Of a stretch of DNA of 64,000 nt, positions 47,789-56,232 are shown in pieces. The notes beneath the pieces were generated by a model, which ran no database searches, was not told the origin of the DNA, and saw nothing but the letters and a program-made list of their open reading frames with translations. The stretch is from positions 1,451,819 through 1,515,818 of the forward strand of contig NZ_CP072642.1 in the NCBI RefSeq assembly GCF_018304765.1. The letters run 5' to 3'. A program made the position numbers and the translations under genes. This stretch comes from Chloracidobacterium sp. N (GTDB taxonomy: Bacteria; Acidobacteriota; Blastocatellia; Chloracidobacteriales; Chloracidobacteriaceae). Position 1 is the stretch's first letter; each line of letters starts with the position of its first letter.

Positions 47789-49480
47789 GTGACGCGACCT
47801 CTGGTTGCCTTGCGCGGGGAACGAACCTTGAAACCGGCAGCCTTTCCGGCTCACGCTCAAACGCAGCAACGCCACGGCAGACGGGCTTACCTTTGGGTCT
47901 GGCTGCTGGTTGGCCTCGTCCTGACGGGTCGGGCACAGGCCGGCGAACCAACCAGTGCGGCGGAACTTCTTGCAGCCGCACAGTCTTCCCGCCAAGCTCA
48001 TGCCTACGCCATAGCCGTCCGCTATGCTGAACAGGCCGCCCAGACCGGTGAGGGAGCCATTCAGGCCGACGCACTGGCTGAACTGGGGCTGATTTACCTC
48101 ACGGCGGAATGCCTTGAACCGGCAACCAGGTATTTTCAGGAACTGTCCCACCGCTTCCCCGCAGATGCCCGCGGCCCAGCCGGGCTGGCCGCCGTTGCCC
48201 TGGCCGCGGGACAGCTCGATGACTGCGAGCAGCAACTGACCGACCTGCTGGCGCGGTATCCCGATGCGGTCAGTGTTCACATTCTGGGGGCGCGCCTGTT
48301 CATCGAGCGCAACCGGGCGGCGGAAGCGCGCCGCCATGCCGAGCGGGCCGTGGCGCTGGCGCCAAACCATCCTGAGTCGCTTGCCGTGCTCTGCGCGGTA
48401 CGGGTCATGGAGCGCAAGCCCGGTGAAGTACGGCAACTGGCCGAGCGCATCCTCGAACTCCAACCTGACAACATCCGCGTGCGGCGCACCTATTCCCAGT
48501 ACATCCGCAGCCGCAAAGCCCACCGGGTTCCCCTGCCGGCCGCCCGCGCGGCCTATGCTTCAGGACAGGCAGCGCGGCAACGGCAGGACGCCGAGAGCGC
48601 CGGTCGCTACTTCGATCAGGCGCTGGAGCATGACCCCACCTTCTTTGCGGCCCTGCTCAGCCGGACGGCACTGGCCCTGGAACGTGAAGAGCTTGACCGG
48701 GCAGAAGAACTCGCCCGGCGTGCCCTTGCACTCGATGCCGAGCACCCGCTGCCCCATTTGCAGTTGAGCCTCGTCAACCTGGCGCGCCACGAAGCCGCCG
48801 CCCGCGCTCTGGGCGCGCCGATTCCCCAGCTCACCTTCCACGATGCCCTGCCGGCTGGGGTGGTGCGGGATGAGCTGGAAGCCGTTTTCCCGAACTTTGA
48901 AACCCTGACGCCCGGCCAGCAGCAGATTGTACTGGCCACGATTGCGCCACTGGCGCATTTCCTCCCCAAACTGCGCCGGTGTGGCGCGCGGCACTGGATT
49001 TTGCCGCTTGACCGGCAGCTTGGCGATCTGCCGGGCTGTGAATCCCTGGCCGAGCGGACGACGTTCGACGGCCGCTACTACGGAAGCCTGCGCGGAGTGG
49101 GCGGCGTGGTGACGGTTTCCGGTATCGAAACGCTGCGGGCCGTCGAACACGGCGGCTTCAACACACTGGCGCATGAGTTCGCCCACCAGATTCATAGCTG
49201 TGCACTGGACGCCGCCACGCTCGAACGCATCGAGAAACTCTATGACGCCGCCGTGCGGGACGGGCATGCGCTGGACTACTATGCCGCTTCGGACAAGTTC
49301 GAGTATTTTGCCCAGGGCTACGAAGCCTATATCTCCACAGTCAAACGGCGGCCGGCCAGCCCCACGGCCGGACACACCCGCGAAGAACTCGCCCGCCGCG
49401 ATCCCGGATTGTTTGCCCTGTTCGAGGAACTTGCCCAACGTGGTACGGTCAGCACAGGCACGACACCGCGCCGCCGCTAG
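47789..49480 (+). CDS. Secreted TPR protein with C-terminal HExxH metalloprotease domain
   Basis: The 563-aa protein has a signal peptide (about residues 32-51, LWVWLLVGLVLTGRAQA), TPR repeats (about 55-330; ALAELGLIYLTAECLEPATRYFQ and more) and a zinc site His462-Glu463-x-x-His466 in LAHEFAHQIHS. A downstream KFEYFAQGYEAYI (Glu505) probably gives the third ligand, as in the lethal-factor/MtfA-like gluzincins. The start is GTG 47789, which needs support, because no ribosome-binding site is visible. Together with the next gene, it suggests periplasmic or surface proteolysis beside the Oar-like receptor. Confidence 0.75.
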   Translation: MTRPLVALRGERTLKPAAFPAHAQTQQRHGRRAYLWVWLLVGLVLTGRAQAGEPTSAAELLAAAQSSRQAHAYAIAVRYAEQAAQTGEGAIQADALAELGLIYLTAECLEPATRYFQELSHRFPADARGPAGLAAVALAAGQLDDCEQQLTDLLARYPDAVSVHILGARLFIERNRAAEARRHAERAVALAPNHPESLAVLCAVRVMERKPGEVRQLAERILELQPDNIRVRRTYSQYIRSRKAHRVPLPAARAAYASGQAARQRQDAESAGRYFDQALEHDPTFFAALLSRTALALEREELDRAEELARRALALDAEHPLPHLQLSLVNLARHEAAARALGAPIPQLTFHDALPAGVVRDELEAVFPNFETLTPGQQQIVLATIAPLAHFLPKLRRCGARHWILPLDRQLGDLPGCESLAERTTFDGRYYGSLRGVGGVVTVSGIETLRAVEHGGFNTLAHEFAHQIHSCALDAATLERIEKLYDAAVRDGHALDYYAASDKFEYFAQGYEAYISTVKRRPASPTAGHTREELARRDPGLFALFEELAQRGTVSTGTTPRRR

Positions 49481-49540
49481 CCTGCCGGTCCCTCGTGGCA
49501 TCCACTTCCCGACATTTTCCGTGGCTCATCTCCCAGCACC

Positions 49541-51637
49541 ATGCTTTTTTCGATTGTAACCTGTGGTTTACGGCCCCGTTTCCTTGTGACCTGCCTGGCG
49601 TGTGGCGCTTTGTTGGGTGGCCCGGTGGTGTTTCCTCTTCCGCACCACGCCGCCGCCGAAGTCCGCTCCGGGCTTTCCGCGCTTGAAAACCAGCTTCTTG
49701 CCGCGCCGGCGCCGGAACGCGCCCGCCAGACGCTGCGCACGCTGACGGCCAAGCCGCATCTGGCCGGCACGCCCGAAGATTACGCCACGGCGCTCTACGT
49801 CCGGGATGAACTCCAGCGCGCCGGTTTTGACGCGGAACTCGTCGAGTATGAGGTCTATCTGCCCCAGCCCAAGTCGCGGCGGGTGGAAATGACGGCCCCG
49901 ACCAAATACCGCTGCACGTTGACCGAGCCGACGCTGCCCGACGATCCCGATTCCGCCTCGCCGCTGGCCGTACCGACCTTTGCGGCCTGGTCGCCTTCGG
50001 CCAAAGTCGAAGCCCCGGTGGTGTATGTCAACTACGGGCTTCCACGCGACTACGAAGTGCTCGAAAAGCTGGGCGTCAGTGTCCAAGGCAAGATTGCCCT
50101 CGTGCGCTACGGTGAGTGCTACCGGGGCGTCAAGGCCCAGGTGGCCCAGGAAAAAGGTGCCGTCGGGCTGCTGGTCTATTCCGATCCCAAGGACGACGGC
50201 TACGTACAGGGCAAGACCTACCCCGACGGGCCCTGGCGCACGGACAACTGCGTACAGCGTGGCAGTTACCGCGCCTTCACCCAGCCGCCCGGCGATCCGC
50301 TGACGCCGGGCCGTCCGGCCAAGAAAGGCACGTCGCGCCTGGCCCCCAAAGATGCCGGACTGCCCCGGATTCCCATCCAGCCGCTGTCCTACCGCGATGC
50401 CCTGCCCATTCTGGAAAGTCTGCGGGGGCCGGCCGCGCCCAAGGACTGGATTGGCGGGCTGCCGATTGAGTACCGCATCGGCAACGGGGAGACGCGCGTC
50501 CGCATGGCGCTTACCATGGACTACCGCCTGCGTACCATCTGGAACGTCATCGGGACGCTCACCGGGCGCGACCATCCCGACGAGTGGATTCTGCTCGGCA
50601 ACCACCGGGACGCCTGGGTTTACGGCGCGGTTGATCCGTCGAGCGGCACCACGGCCATGCTCGAAGTGGCCCGGGCCTTTGGCGAGTTGCGGAAAACCGG
50701 CTGGCAGCCCCGCCGGACCCTCAAGCTCTGTAGCTGGGATGCTGAAGAATACGGCCTCATCGGCTCAACGGAATGGGTTGAAGAGCACCTGACCGAACTC
50801 CGTGAAAAAGCCGTCTGCTACCTCAACGTGGACAGCGCCGTAAGCGGCGACAACTTCCGCGCCAGCGCCGTGCCGAGCCTGTGGTCCTTCGCGAAATCCG
50901 TCCTGCGGGATGTCCCGGACGCCAGCGGAACGCGCAGCCTCTATGACAACTGGCGCGCCCAGGACCAGAAGGCGTCCGAAGTGCGCTTCGGCAAGCTGGG
51001 CAGCGGGTCGGACTACGCGCCTTTTCTCCAGCTTGCCGGCATTGCCTGCCTGGACATGGCTTCGACCGGCAGCTACGGCGTCTATCATTCGACCTACGAC
51101 AGCTTTCGCTGGATGGAAAAGTTTGGCGATCCGACCTTCAGCCGCCATGCCGCCATGGCCCGGGGATGGGCGCTGCTGGCGTTCCGGTTGGCGGAATCCC
51201 CCCGGACGGAACTCAACCTGCTGGATTACGCCCGTGAAATCGAACGCCTGGCCCGGGAACTGGCCCAGGAGCACCCCCAACTCGACGCCACGGCGCTGCT
51301 CGATGCCGCCCGTGACCTGACCATTGCGGCGGAAGCCTTTGAAACCGAGCCGGATACCCAGGCAACGCTTGCCACCCGCAATCGCCTGCGCCGCCGGTTT
51401 GAAGGCTTTTTGCTTGCTCCAGAAGGACTTCCCAAACGCTACGACGCGCGCCACGTCATCTATGCGCCGGGGGTGTTTTCGGGCTACGGCGCGGAGGTGT
51501 TCTCCGGGGTACGCTACGCGCTCACCCGCAACGATGCCGCCGATGTGGCGCGGGCGATGGAACAGGTCGTCGCGTCCCTGAACAAAGCCACCCGGACCCT
51601 GCAGGGTCACACGTCCGGCGAAAAAGACGCACGGTAG
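49541..51637 (+). CDS. Secreted M28 peptidase, glutamate carboxypeptidase II (PSMA)-like
   Basis: The 698-aa protein has an N-terminal signal region, a PA domain (about residues 150-260, LVRYGECYRGVKAQVAQEKGAVGLLVY) and an M28B catalytic domain with zinc ligands His355 (NHRDAW), Asp365 (DPSSGT), Glu403 (DAEEYG, Glu402 as base), Asp431 (NVDSAV) and His516 (YHSTYD). The C-terminal dimerisation domain is also seen. All catalytic residues are in place. It trims peptides by removing C-terminal residues. It lies 60 bp after the TPR-metalloprotease gene, probably in one operon. Confidence 0.9.
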   Translation: MLFSIVTCGLRPRFLVTCLACGALLGGPVVFPLPHHAAAEVRSGLSALENQLLAAPAPERARQTLRTLTAKPHLAGTPEDYATALYVRDELQRAGFDAELVEYEVYLPQPKSRRVEMTAPTKYRCTLTEPTLPDDPDSASPLAVPTFAAWSPSAKVEAPVVYVNYGLPRDYEVLEKLGVSVQGKIALVRYGECYRGVKAQVAQEKGAVGLLVYSDPKDDGYVQGKTYPDGPWRTDNCVQRGSYRAFTQPPGDPLTPGRPAKKGTSRLAPKDAGLPRIPIQPLSYRDALPILESLRGPAAPKDWIGGLPIEYRIGNGETRVRMALTMDYRLRTIWNVIGTLTGRDHPDEWILLGNHRDAWVYGAVDPSSGTTAMLEVARAFGELRKTGWQPRRTLKLCSWDAEEYGLIGSTEWVEEHLTELREKAVCYLNVDSAVSGDNFRASAVPSLWSFAKSVLRDVPDASGTRSLYDNWRAQDQKASEVRFGKLGSGSDYAPFLQLAGIACLDMASTGSYGVYHSTYDSFRWMEKFGDPTFSRHAAMARGWALLAFRLAESPRTELNLLDYAREIERLARELAQEHPQLDATALLDAARDLTIAAEAFETEPDTQATLATRNRLRRRFEGFLLAPEGLPKRYDARHVIYAPGVFSGYGAEVFSGVRYALTRNDAADVARAMEQVVASLNKATRTLQGHTSGEKDAR

Positions 51638-51682
51638 GGGCGGTTGACCAACGGTAGGGGCGGTTGACCAACCGCCCCTACC
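51631..51682. repeat. 20-bp tandem repeat ending in a REP-like palindrome
   Basis: ACGGTAGGGGCGGTTGACCA is present twice head-to-tail (51631-51650 and 51651-51670). The second copy runs into its own inverted complement, so 51653-51682 forms a 30-nt palindrome (GGTAGGGGCGGTTG/CAACCGCCCCTACC). It covers the stop codon of the M28 gene (first copy) and the stop codon of the opposing gene at 51678. Confidence 0.8.
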
Positions 51683-52400
51683 AACGTTCCAATTCACCCG
51701 GCACCGGACGGTCGGTTATCCCCAGGAACGCTTCCAGTTGCTGTTCGACGAACAGGGCCTGCTCGGGCGCTTCCAGACCATACATCAGTTTGACTTCCCG
51801 CCCCTGACGAAGCTGCGCCCACACGCTATAGACCTCACGCCGGGAGTGTTGTTTTCCCACCGACACCCGCCGGACAAAGAGTTGGGTGATGTCAGCCGTG
51901 CGTAGTGGCGGTGGCTGAAACCAGGGCAGTGGCGCGTGCACCACCGTCAGATGCCCCTGTTTGACGGTGATGGTTGTCGTGTTGAGAAAACCTGCCAGCG
52001 TGATGTAGGACAGAAACAAACCGATGCCAATCTGGAGCAGGCTGAGAAACCAGAGTCCGGGACCCGCCGGGGGCAGTTGGTGGGCTCTGGTGAGCCACAT
52101 CACCAGGAAACCAAACCAGAACAAACAAAGAAACAGGAGCAGGAACGAAGTTGCGGAAAACCAGTGGTAAACGATGCGCAGTTCCTGCGTCGTCGGCTGG
52201 ATGTCCCAGCCCACCGGCAACGCCACCTGCGGTCGGAAGCCGGCAGCGGCCACCGGATGGCGTGGCGCGCCCGGCTGGTGACGATCAAGCCGGATGAGCG
52301 TTTGACACCGGCGACAAAAGGCTATCCCCTGGGATTGGCTCAGGTCTTCCGGGGGAAACGGCGTGCGGCATACGTGGCAATTGAGGTGGGGGGCGGACAT
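51678..52400 (-). CDS. Zinc-ribbon membrane protein of unknown function
   Basis: The 240-aa protein has an N-terminal zinc ribbon (CHVC and CRRC, about residues 8-32), two TM helices (about 85-105 and 125-148) and a C-terminal PH-like beta-rich domain (about 155-235; LTVVHAPLPW, VYSVWAQL). Such layouts are seen in membrane-linked regulators of unknown task. Its stop codon (TAG, 51680-51678) lies inside the palindromic repeat, and the last residues ERW are encoded next to it, so the native C-terminus may have been altered by insertion of the repeat. Confidence 0.65.
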   Translation of the reverse strand: MSAPHLNCHVCRTPFPPEDLSQSQGIAFCRRCQTLIRLDRHQPGAPRHPVAAAGFRPQVALPVGWDIQPTTQELRIVYHWFSATSFLLLFLCLFWFGFLVMWLTRAHQLPPAGPGLWFLSLLQIGIGLFLSYITLAGFLNTTTITVKQGHLTVVHAPLPWFQPPPLRTADITQLFVRRVSVGKQHSRREVYSVWAQLRQGREVKLMYGLEAPEQALFVEQQLEAFLGITDRPVPGELERW

Positions 52401-52429
52401 GCGGTTTCCATTCTGGCCAGGCCCGAAAC

Positions 52430-52459
52430 AAAAAAGGCGCGCCGGAGAGACGACGCGCC
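52430..52459 (-). terminator. Intrinsic terminator of the secreted companion-protein gene
   Basis: On the - strand GGCGCG and CGCGCC form a 6-bp stem with a 12-nt loop, followed by a run of six T (52435-52430). It lies 34 bp after the stop at 52493. Confidence 0.65.
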
Positions 52460-52492
52460 CAAAGCAAAACGGCTTTTCAGGAGAAATCCCGC

Positions 52493-53689
52493 TTACTGCA
52501 ACGCCTGCTCAAGAGCATAAGTTCCAATTCTTGTCGGGCTTTTGACGCCCGGAAACTCGGTCACGTCGGTCAGTTCGAGGTCCCGCAGGAGTAACTTCCC
52601 GGATGCCAGAACGCGACGGTCAAAACGCAGGGTCAGGATGTGCCGGCCCACGGCCGCTTCGGCAGCCGCCTGCGCCCAGGCAACCGGTTTCCCGTCCGAG
52701 GTCACGAGATTGGCGCGGGCATGGAAGCGCCCGGCCCGGGTGACGACATACTCCAGGTCAACTTCCAGCCCCTGGTCGGTCAGACGCTCACCCACAATGC
52801 GCATGAGGCGTCCACCGGCCACACCGCTGGCAATTTCGAGCAGTCCCGTCCGCCTGAAAGGCATTCCGGCGGCCGTCACCCCTTCCACATCGAGGATGAC
52901 CTTGCCAAACCGGCCAAGCTGGAGAGGCCGGATTTTGAGGCCGAAGTCCCCATCGCCCAGCCCCGTCATGGCACGCTCCAGCACCAGCGTCCCATTTTCG
53001 TGATAAATGCGCGCCGTGGCCCGTACCTTTTCCACCGGCTTGCCACCTTCCCGCACCTGGGCGTGAATTTCGGTCGTCTGGCGGGCATCCACGAGGTTGT
53101 CGGTCAGCCAGCTATGCAGCACGAGGTCATTGTCGTCGTTGACGACGACGGTTGCGCGGGGCGCGGCCGCCTTGGCGTCATCACCGCGTTCACGGCCTTC
53201 GAGGCGCAGGCGGTAGATTCCGGGCTGGGTGGCAAGTTCGCGCGGCGTCGCTTCCACCTTGCCGTGGGGTGCTTCTTCGGCCCGTGAGAGGGCCGTACCG
53301 GGGTCAACGTCACGCGGGACGGACTCCATCGGAAGGCGCCCCCCGGTGGGTGTCAGCAGCGTCGTCTGCGCCGTTTCATCCTCCACAAACACCCCGATGT
53401 GGGCATGGCTGCCCGTGACCGGCAGGGTGACTTCTCCGGCGACACCTTCCAGGACGTACCGGGTCGAAAACGTTTCCGTGCAGGAAGCCGAAAGCGCCAG
53501 GTCTTCGGCCGTCAGCCGGCCGCAGTCCGGTGAAGGGCTTTCGAGCGTGGTCGTCGTCAGCGCCGAGACCGGCACCGGATGATCCACGTCCACTTCACTC
53601 TGCGCCGGCAGCGAAGCTCCGATGCCCAACCCGACGGCGACTCCGGCCGCCGCCAAACCAACCATCCATCCGCGTCCTGTCAGTGCCAT
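52493..53689 (-). CDS. Secreted beta-sandwich protein encoded with an alpha/beta hydrolase
   Basis: The 398-aa protein has a signal peptide (about residues 8-30) and a long series of beta-rich segments (about 60-390), with Ig-like turns (LVLHSWLTDNLVDARQTTEIHAQV, GFGLKIRPL-like strands, FHARANLVTSDGKPVAWA). Two Cys (in PDCGRL and ASCTETF) may form a disulfide. It starts 60 bp after the hydrolase gene, on the same strand. The order hydrolase then companion suggests a folding helper, inhibitor or activator of the hydrolase, which is inference. No family recognised with confidence. Confidence 0.65.
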   Translation of the reverse strand: MALTGRGWMVGLAAAGVAVGLGIGASLPAQSEVDVDHPVPVSALTTTTLESPSPDCGRLTAEDLALSASCTETFSTRYVLEGVAGEVTLPVTGSHAHIGVFVEDETAQTTLLTPTGGRLPMESVPRDVDPGTALSRAEEAPHGKVEATPRELATQPGIYRLRLEGRERGDDAKAAAPRATVVVNDDNDLVLHSWLTDNLVDARQTTEIHAQVREGGKPVEKVRATARIYHENGTLVLERAMTGLGDGDFGLKIRPLQLGRFGKVILDVEGVTAAGMPFRRTGLLEIASGVAGGRLMRIVGERLTDQGLEVDLEYVVTRAGRFHARANLVTSDGKPVAWAQAAAEAAVGRHILTLRFDRRVLASGKLLLRDLELTDVTEFPGVKSPTRIGTYALEQALQ

Positions 53690-53749
53690 TGTCGTATAAC
53701 CTCCCTACCCGGCGGATTGTGCTGCATTGCCCCATCAGCGCCATGTGGC

Positions 53750-54622
53750 TCAGTAGCCATACCGGGCAATGTCCTCTCCCAGTCGGCGGTAGCTGTTGCG
53801 GCGGTTGTAGTGGTGATTGGCGACGGTGTTGTACCACCGGCCGCCCGGCGCTTTCGTGTGGTGGGCGCTGTATTCGGCCACCATGCCGTCATCTTCGCCG
53901 GGCAGTCCGGCCAGGCCGGAGAGCGTGGCCAACCCAACACACTCCAAGCAAAGGTCATTCCACAGGCCCGTGCCGGCCACGGTGAAAATCGCCTTGCTCC
54001 GCAGGCTGTCGCGCATCCAGTTGGCATTGGCCGTACGGAAATGGGCCGTCGTCAGCGCCTGGGTCGAAGGCGAATTGTTGTCCAGCAGGCTGACCAGCCA
54101 GGCGGTCATCCAGGAGCCGCTCAGCGAGCCGGCCAGGTCAGCGGCTTCCGAACCGGCATTTGGTGGCGCATAGGACAGCACATGCCGCGTGTGGGTCTGG
54201 ATACGGTTGAAGTTGGCGCCCCGGTAGTTGTAGTACGGGTCGGACGGGTCGGCATTGCACAGGATGAAGCGCATCACCACGCCGCCCATGCTGTGCGTCA
54301 CGAAGACGAGGTTGCGCCGGCCGTTGGTGATGAACTGGTTGATCTGCGCGGCCACATCCACGGCGCAGTCCCAGTAGTGCTTGCGCCCGTCGTAGAACAC
54401 AACCTCGTACGGAACGGTGTAGTTGCGCGTTGCCGCCCGGATCATGTCCGGCGTCCAGTAGTTGTTGATGACCTTCGTGCGGCTGTCGGTGGACACGCCA
54501 TCGGATTTTCCATGGACGAACACGAGCGTCGTCTGGGCCATCGCACTCGTGCCACAGCCAAGCCAGAGACCAAACCACATCACTGCCAGACCGAGCCACG
54601 TCCATCGCGGGTTGCGCATCAT
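53750..54622 (-). CDS. Secreted alpha/beta hydrolase (lipase/esterase-like)
   Basis: The 290-aa protein has a signal peptide (about residues 9-30, SAMAQ), the oxyanion loop VFVHGKSDG and the nucleophile elbow THSMGG with Ser111. The acidic residue may lie in GEDDGMV and the His in ANHHYN near the end. Asn/Tyr-rich loops (NYWTPDM, YYNYRGANF) suggest binding of a bulky or polymeric substrate. Four Cys could form disulfides (IL-CNA, LCLECV). Lipase, esterase or polyester hydrolase activity is all possible. It is the first gene of a two-gene unit with the secreted companion. Confidence 0.8.
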   Translation of the reverse strand: MMRNPRWTWLGLAVMWFGLWLGCGTSAMAQTTLVFVHGKSDGVSTDSRTKVINNYWTPDMIRAATRNYTVPYEVVFYDGRKHYWDCAVDVAAQINQFITNGRRNLVFVTHSMGGVVMRFILCNADPSDPYYNYRGANFNRIQTHTRHVLSYAPPNAGSEAADLAGSLSGSWMTAWLVSLLDNNSPSTQALTTAHFRTANANWMRDSLRSKAIFTVAGTGLWNDLCLECVGLATLSGLAGLPGEDDGMVAEYSAHHTKAPGGRWYNTVANHHYNRRNSYRRLGEDIARYGY

Positions 54623-54719
54623 TGCCGTCTCTCCAAGCCAGGGATGAATGACTGTTCATTCAAGAGGAGCAAATGACGTGCCACCCGCCAGACCGCGCCA
54701 CCACGTCCGGCCGCACGGC

Positions 54720-54749
54720 GATATAAAGGCGTAAATCGTTATGACACAA
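54720..54749 (-). promoter_or_regulatory. Possible sigma-70-like promoter of the hydrolase/companion pair
   Basis: On the - strand TTGTGT (54749-54744) and TATATC (54725-54720) are spaced by 18 bp, about 98 nt upstream of the hydrolase ATG. The 54623-54902 spacer holds no other gene that I can support. Confidence 0.35.
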
Positions 54750-54902
54750 CAATTTGCCAAAAAAGCACGGAGACCGTGGCCAGCCCATCTGTCAACCGGC
54801 TAGACGGCAGCACACTTGACAACGTCAACCGCCTTGACACCTCCCGGCGGCAGGCAATGGCCGCTGGCACGCTGCCAAACCCAGTGGGCTTCCGTGTGGG
54901 CT

Positions 54903-55688
54903 TCAGTGAATGTGGGTTCCGGCGCTGCCAGTGTCATCGAGGGGAATCTCGATGACGTTTTCGCCCATGGCGCGCTCTTCGTCCAGTTCGCGCAGAATGT
55001 CCAGAATCAGGCTGGTGTTGCTCGTGGTCTGAATGTTTTGCTTGTACTCGACGGCAGATTTTTCAACCTCGAAGTACCCCGAAGTGAGTTCGGCGAACTT
55101 CTTGAGCGCCGGAATGCCACGCAACATGTCGGTCGAGGCGTCGGCAATGAGACCGTCGTTGAAGTAGAGCTTCCCGATGAGTCCCGGCGACTGAATCGAA
55201 ATGAAGCCGGTGATGCGGCTGTTTTCAATGACCTGGATGATGTCGAACAGGCTGAAACAGCTCAGGTCGCCGCTCAGCAGCGCACGCCCCCGCGCGGCGT
55301 AGTAACTCGACGCCGCCAGATTTTGCGGCGCCGGCTGGGGAGCACCCATCTGCCGCGGATGCCGTTCGATGTCCTTGAGCGCATTCAGGCGCGAGGTGAT
55401 CGAAAGCTGCGGGTTGAGACGCTTGGCGTTGAGAAGCGCCGAGTTGGCCTGCTCCAGCTTCCCGGCCTCGATGTACAGGCTGGACAGCGACAGAAGGTGC
55501 TCGATGGCTTTTTGCCGCCACCCCTGCTCGATGGCGATGCTGCACGCACGTTCCCGGAGTTCGATGTTTTTGGGCGACACACCAATCGCCGTTTCCAACA
55601 ACGACAGTGCGCGGTCGAACATGCGGTACTTGGTCAGCAGTTCGACATCCACCAGGACTTCTTTGATGTCAGCCAGATTGGTTGGCAT
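54903..55688 (-). CDS. TPR-PATAN (DUF4388) protein
   Basis: The 261-aa cytoplasmic protein has TPR-like helices (about residues 10-110; YRMFDRALSLLETAIG, LSLSSLYIEAGKLEQANSALLNA) and a PATAN/DUF4388 module (about 140-245; GDLSCFSLFDIIQVIENSRITG, GKLYFNDGLIADAS). It is thought to mediate protein-protein contacts in signalling. GAGG before ATG 55688 supports the start. It is the second PATAN protein in this window, but has no J-like domain. A C-terminal tail of acidic residues follows (DDTGSAGTHIH at the end). Confidence 0.8.
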   Translation of the reverse strand: MPTNLADIKEVLVDVELLTKYRMFDRALSLLETAIGVSPKNIELRERACSIAIEQGWRQKAIEHLLSLSSLYIEAGKLEQANSALLNAKRLNPQLSITSRLNALKDIERHPRQMGAPQPAPQNLAASSYYAARGRALLSGDLSCFSLFDIIQVIENSRITGFISIQSPGLIGKLYFNDGLIADASTDMLRGIPALKKFAELTSGYFEVEKSAVEYKQNIQTTSNTSLILDILRELDEERAMGENVIEIPLDDTGSAGTHIH

Positions 55689-55779
55689 GTTGGTTCCTCT
55701 CGTCACCGTTTTCCAAAAACAAAACCCCAGTGCCTTGCCATCGTCAAAGACGAAGCTTCAAGACAGCGCCGGACTGGTG

Positions 55780-56133
55780 TCACTCAGCCGGACCCGGCGT
55801 GCACTGCTGCTCAACCCAGGCAGCGTAAGCTGCGGACACCGCACAGCCTGGCAGCGCCAGAACCTCCGGCGTGGTGTATGTGTGCTGCTCCCGCAGGACG
55901 GCCTCCAGCGCCGGATAGCGTGCCGGCGTCGTCTTAATGACGAGCAGGTACTCGGCCTCTTCCCGTTCGGCACCTTCCCACACATAGACCGAGGTCACCC
56001 CCGGTACGATGTTGACACAGGCGGCATATCCGCCACGAACGACCGTCCGGGCCAGCGCGCGCGCTGACTCGGCAGTGTCCGTCGTCACCAACACGACCCA
56101 CACATCTGCGGTATGCGGCACAGGATGTTCCAC
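55780..56133 (-). CDS. cutA: CutA1 divalent-cation tolerance protein
   Basis: The 117-aa protein has the CutA1 pattern: VVLVTTDTAESARALARTVVRGGYAACVNIVPGVTSVYVWEG, an extended sheet and a conserved Cys-Val-Asn patch, ending in TYTTPEVLALP and AYAAWV. CutA trimers affect tolerance of Cu and other divalent metals; the mechanism is not settled. Length and ordering are normal. It is 99 bp after holA on the same strand. Confidence 0.93.
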   Translation of the reverse strand: MEHPVPHTADVWVVLVTTDTAESARALARTVVRGGYAACVNIVPGVTSVYVWEGAEREEAEYLLVIKTTPARYPALEAVLREQHTYTTPEVLALPGCAVSAAYAAWVEQQCTPGPAE

Positions 56134-56232
56134 CCTACAATTGCTGCTGTTACAGCTTTTTCCGACGACGCCGCCGAGTATAGCAAAGCAAACTGGATTA
56201 TTACACCCCGGATTTGCCGAAAAAAAATGCGG

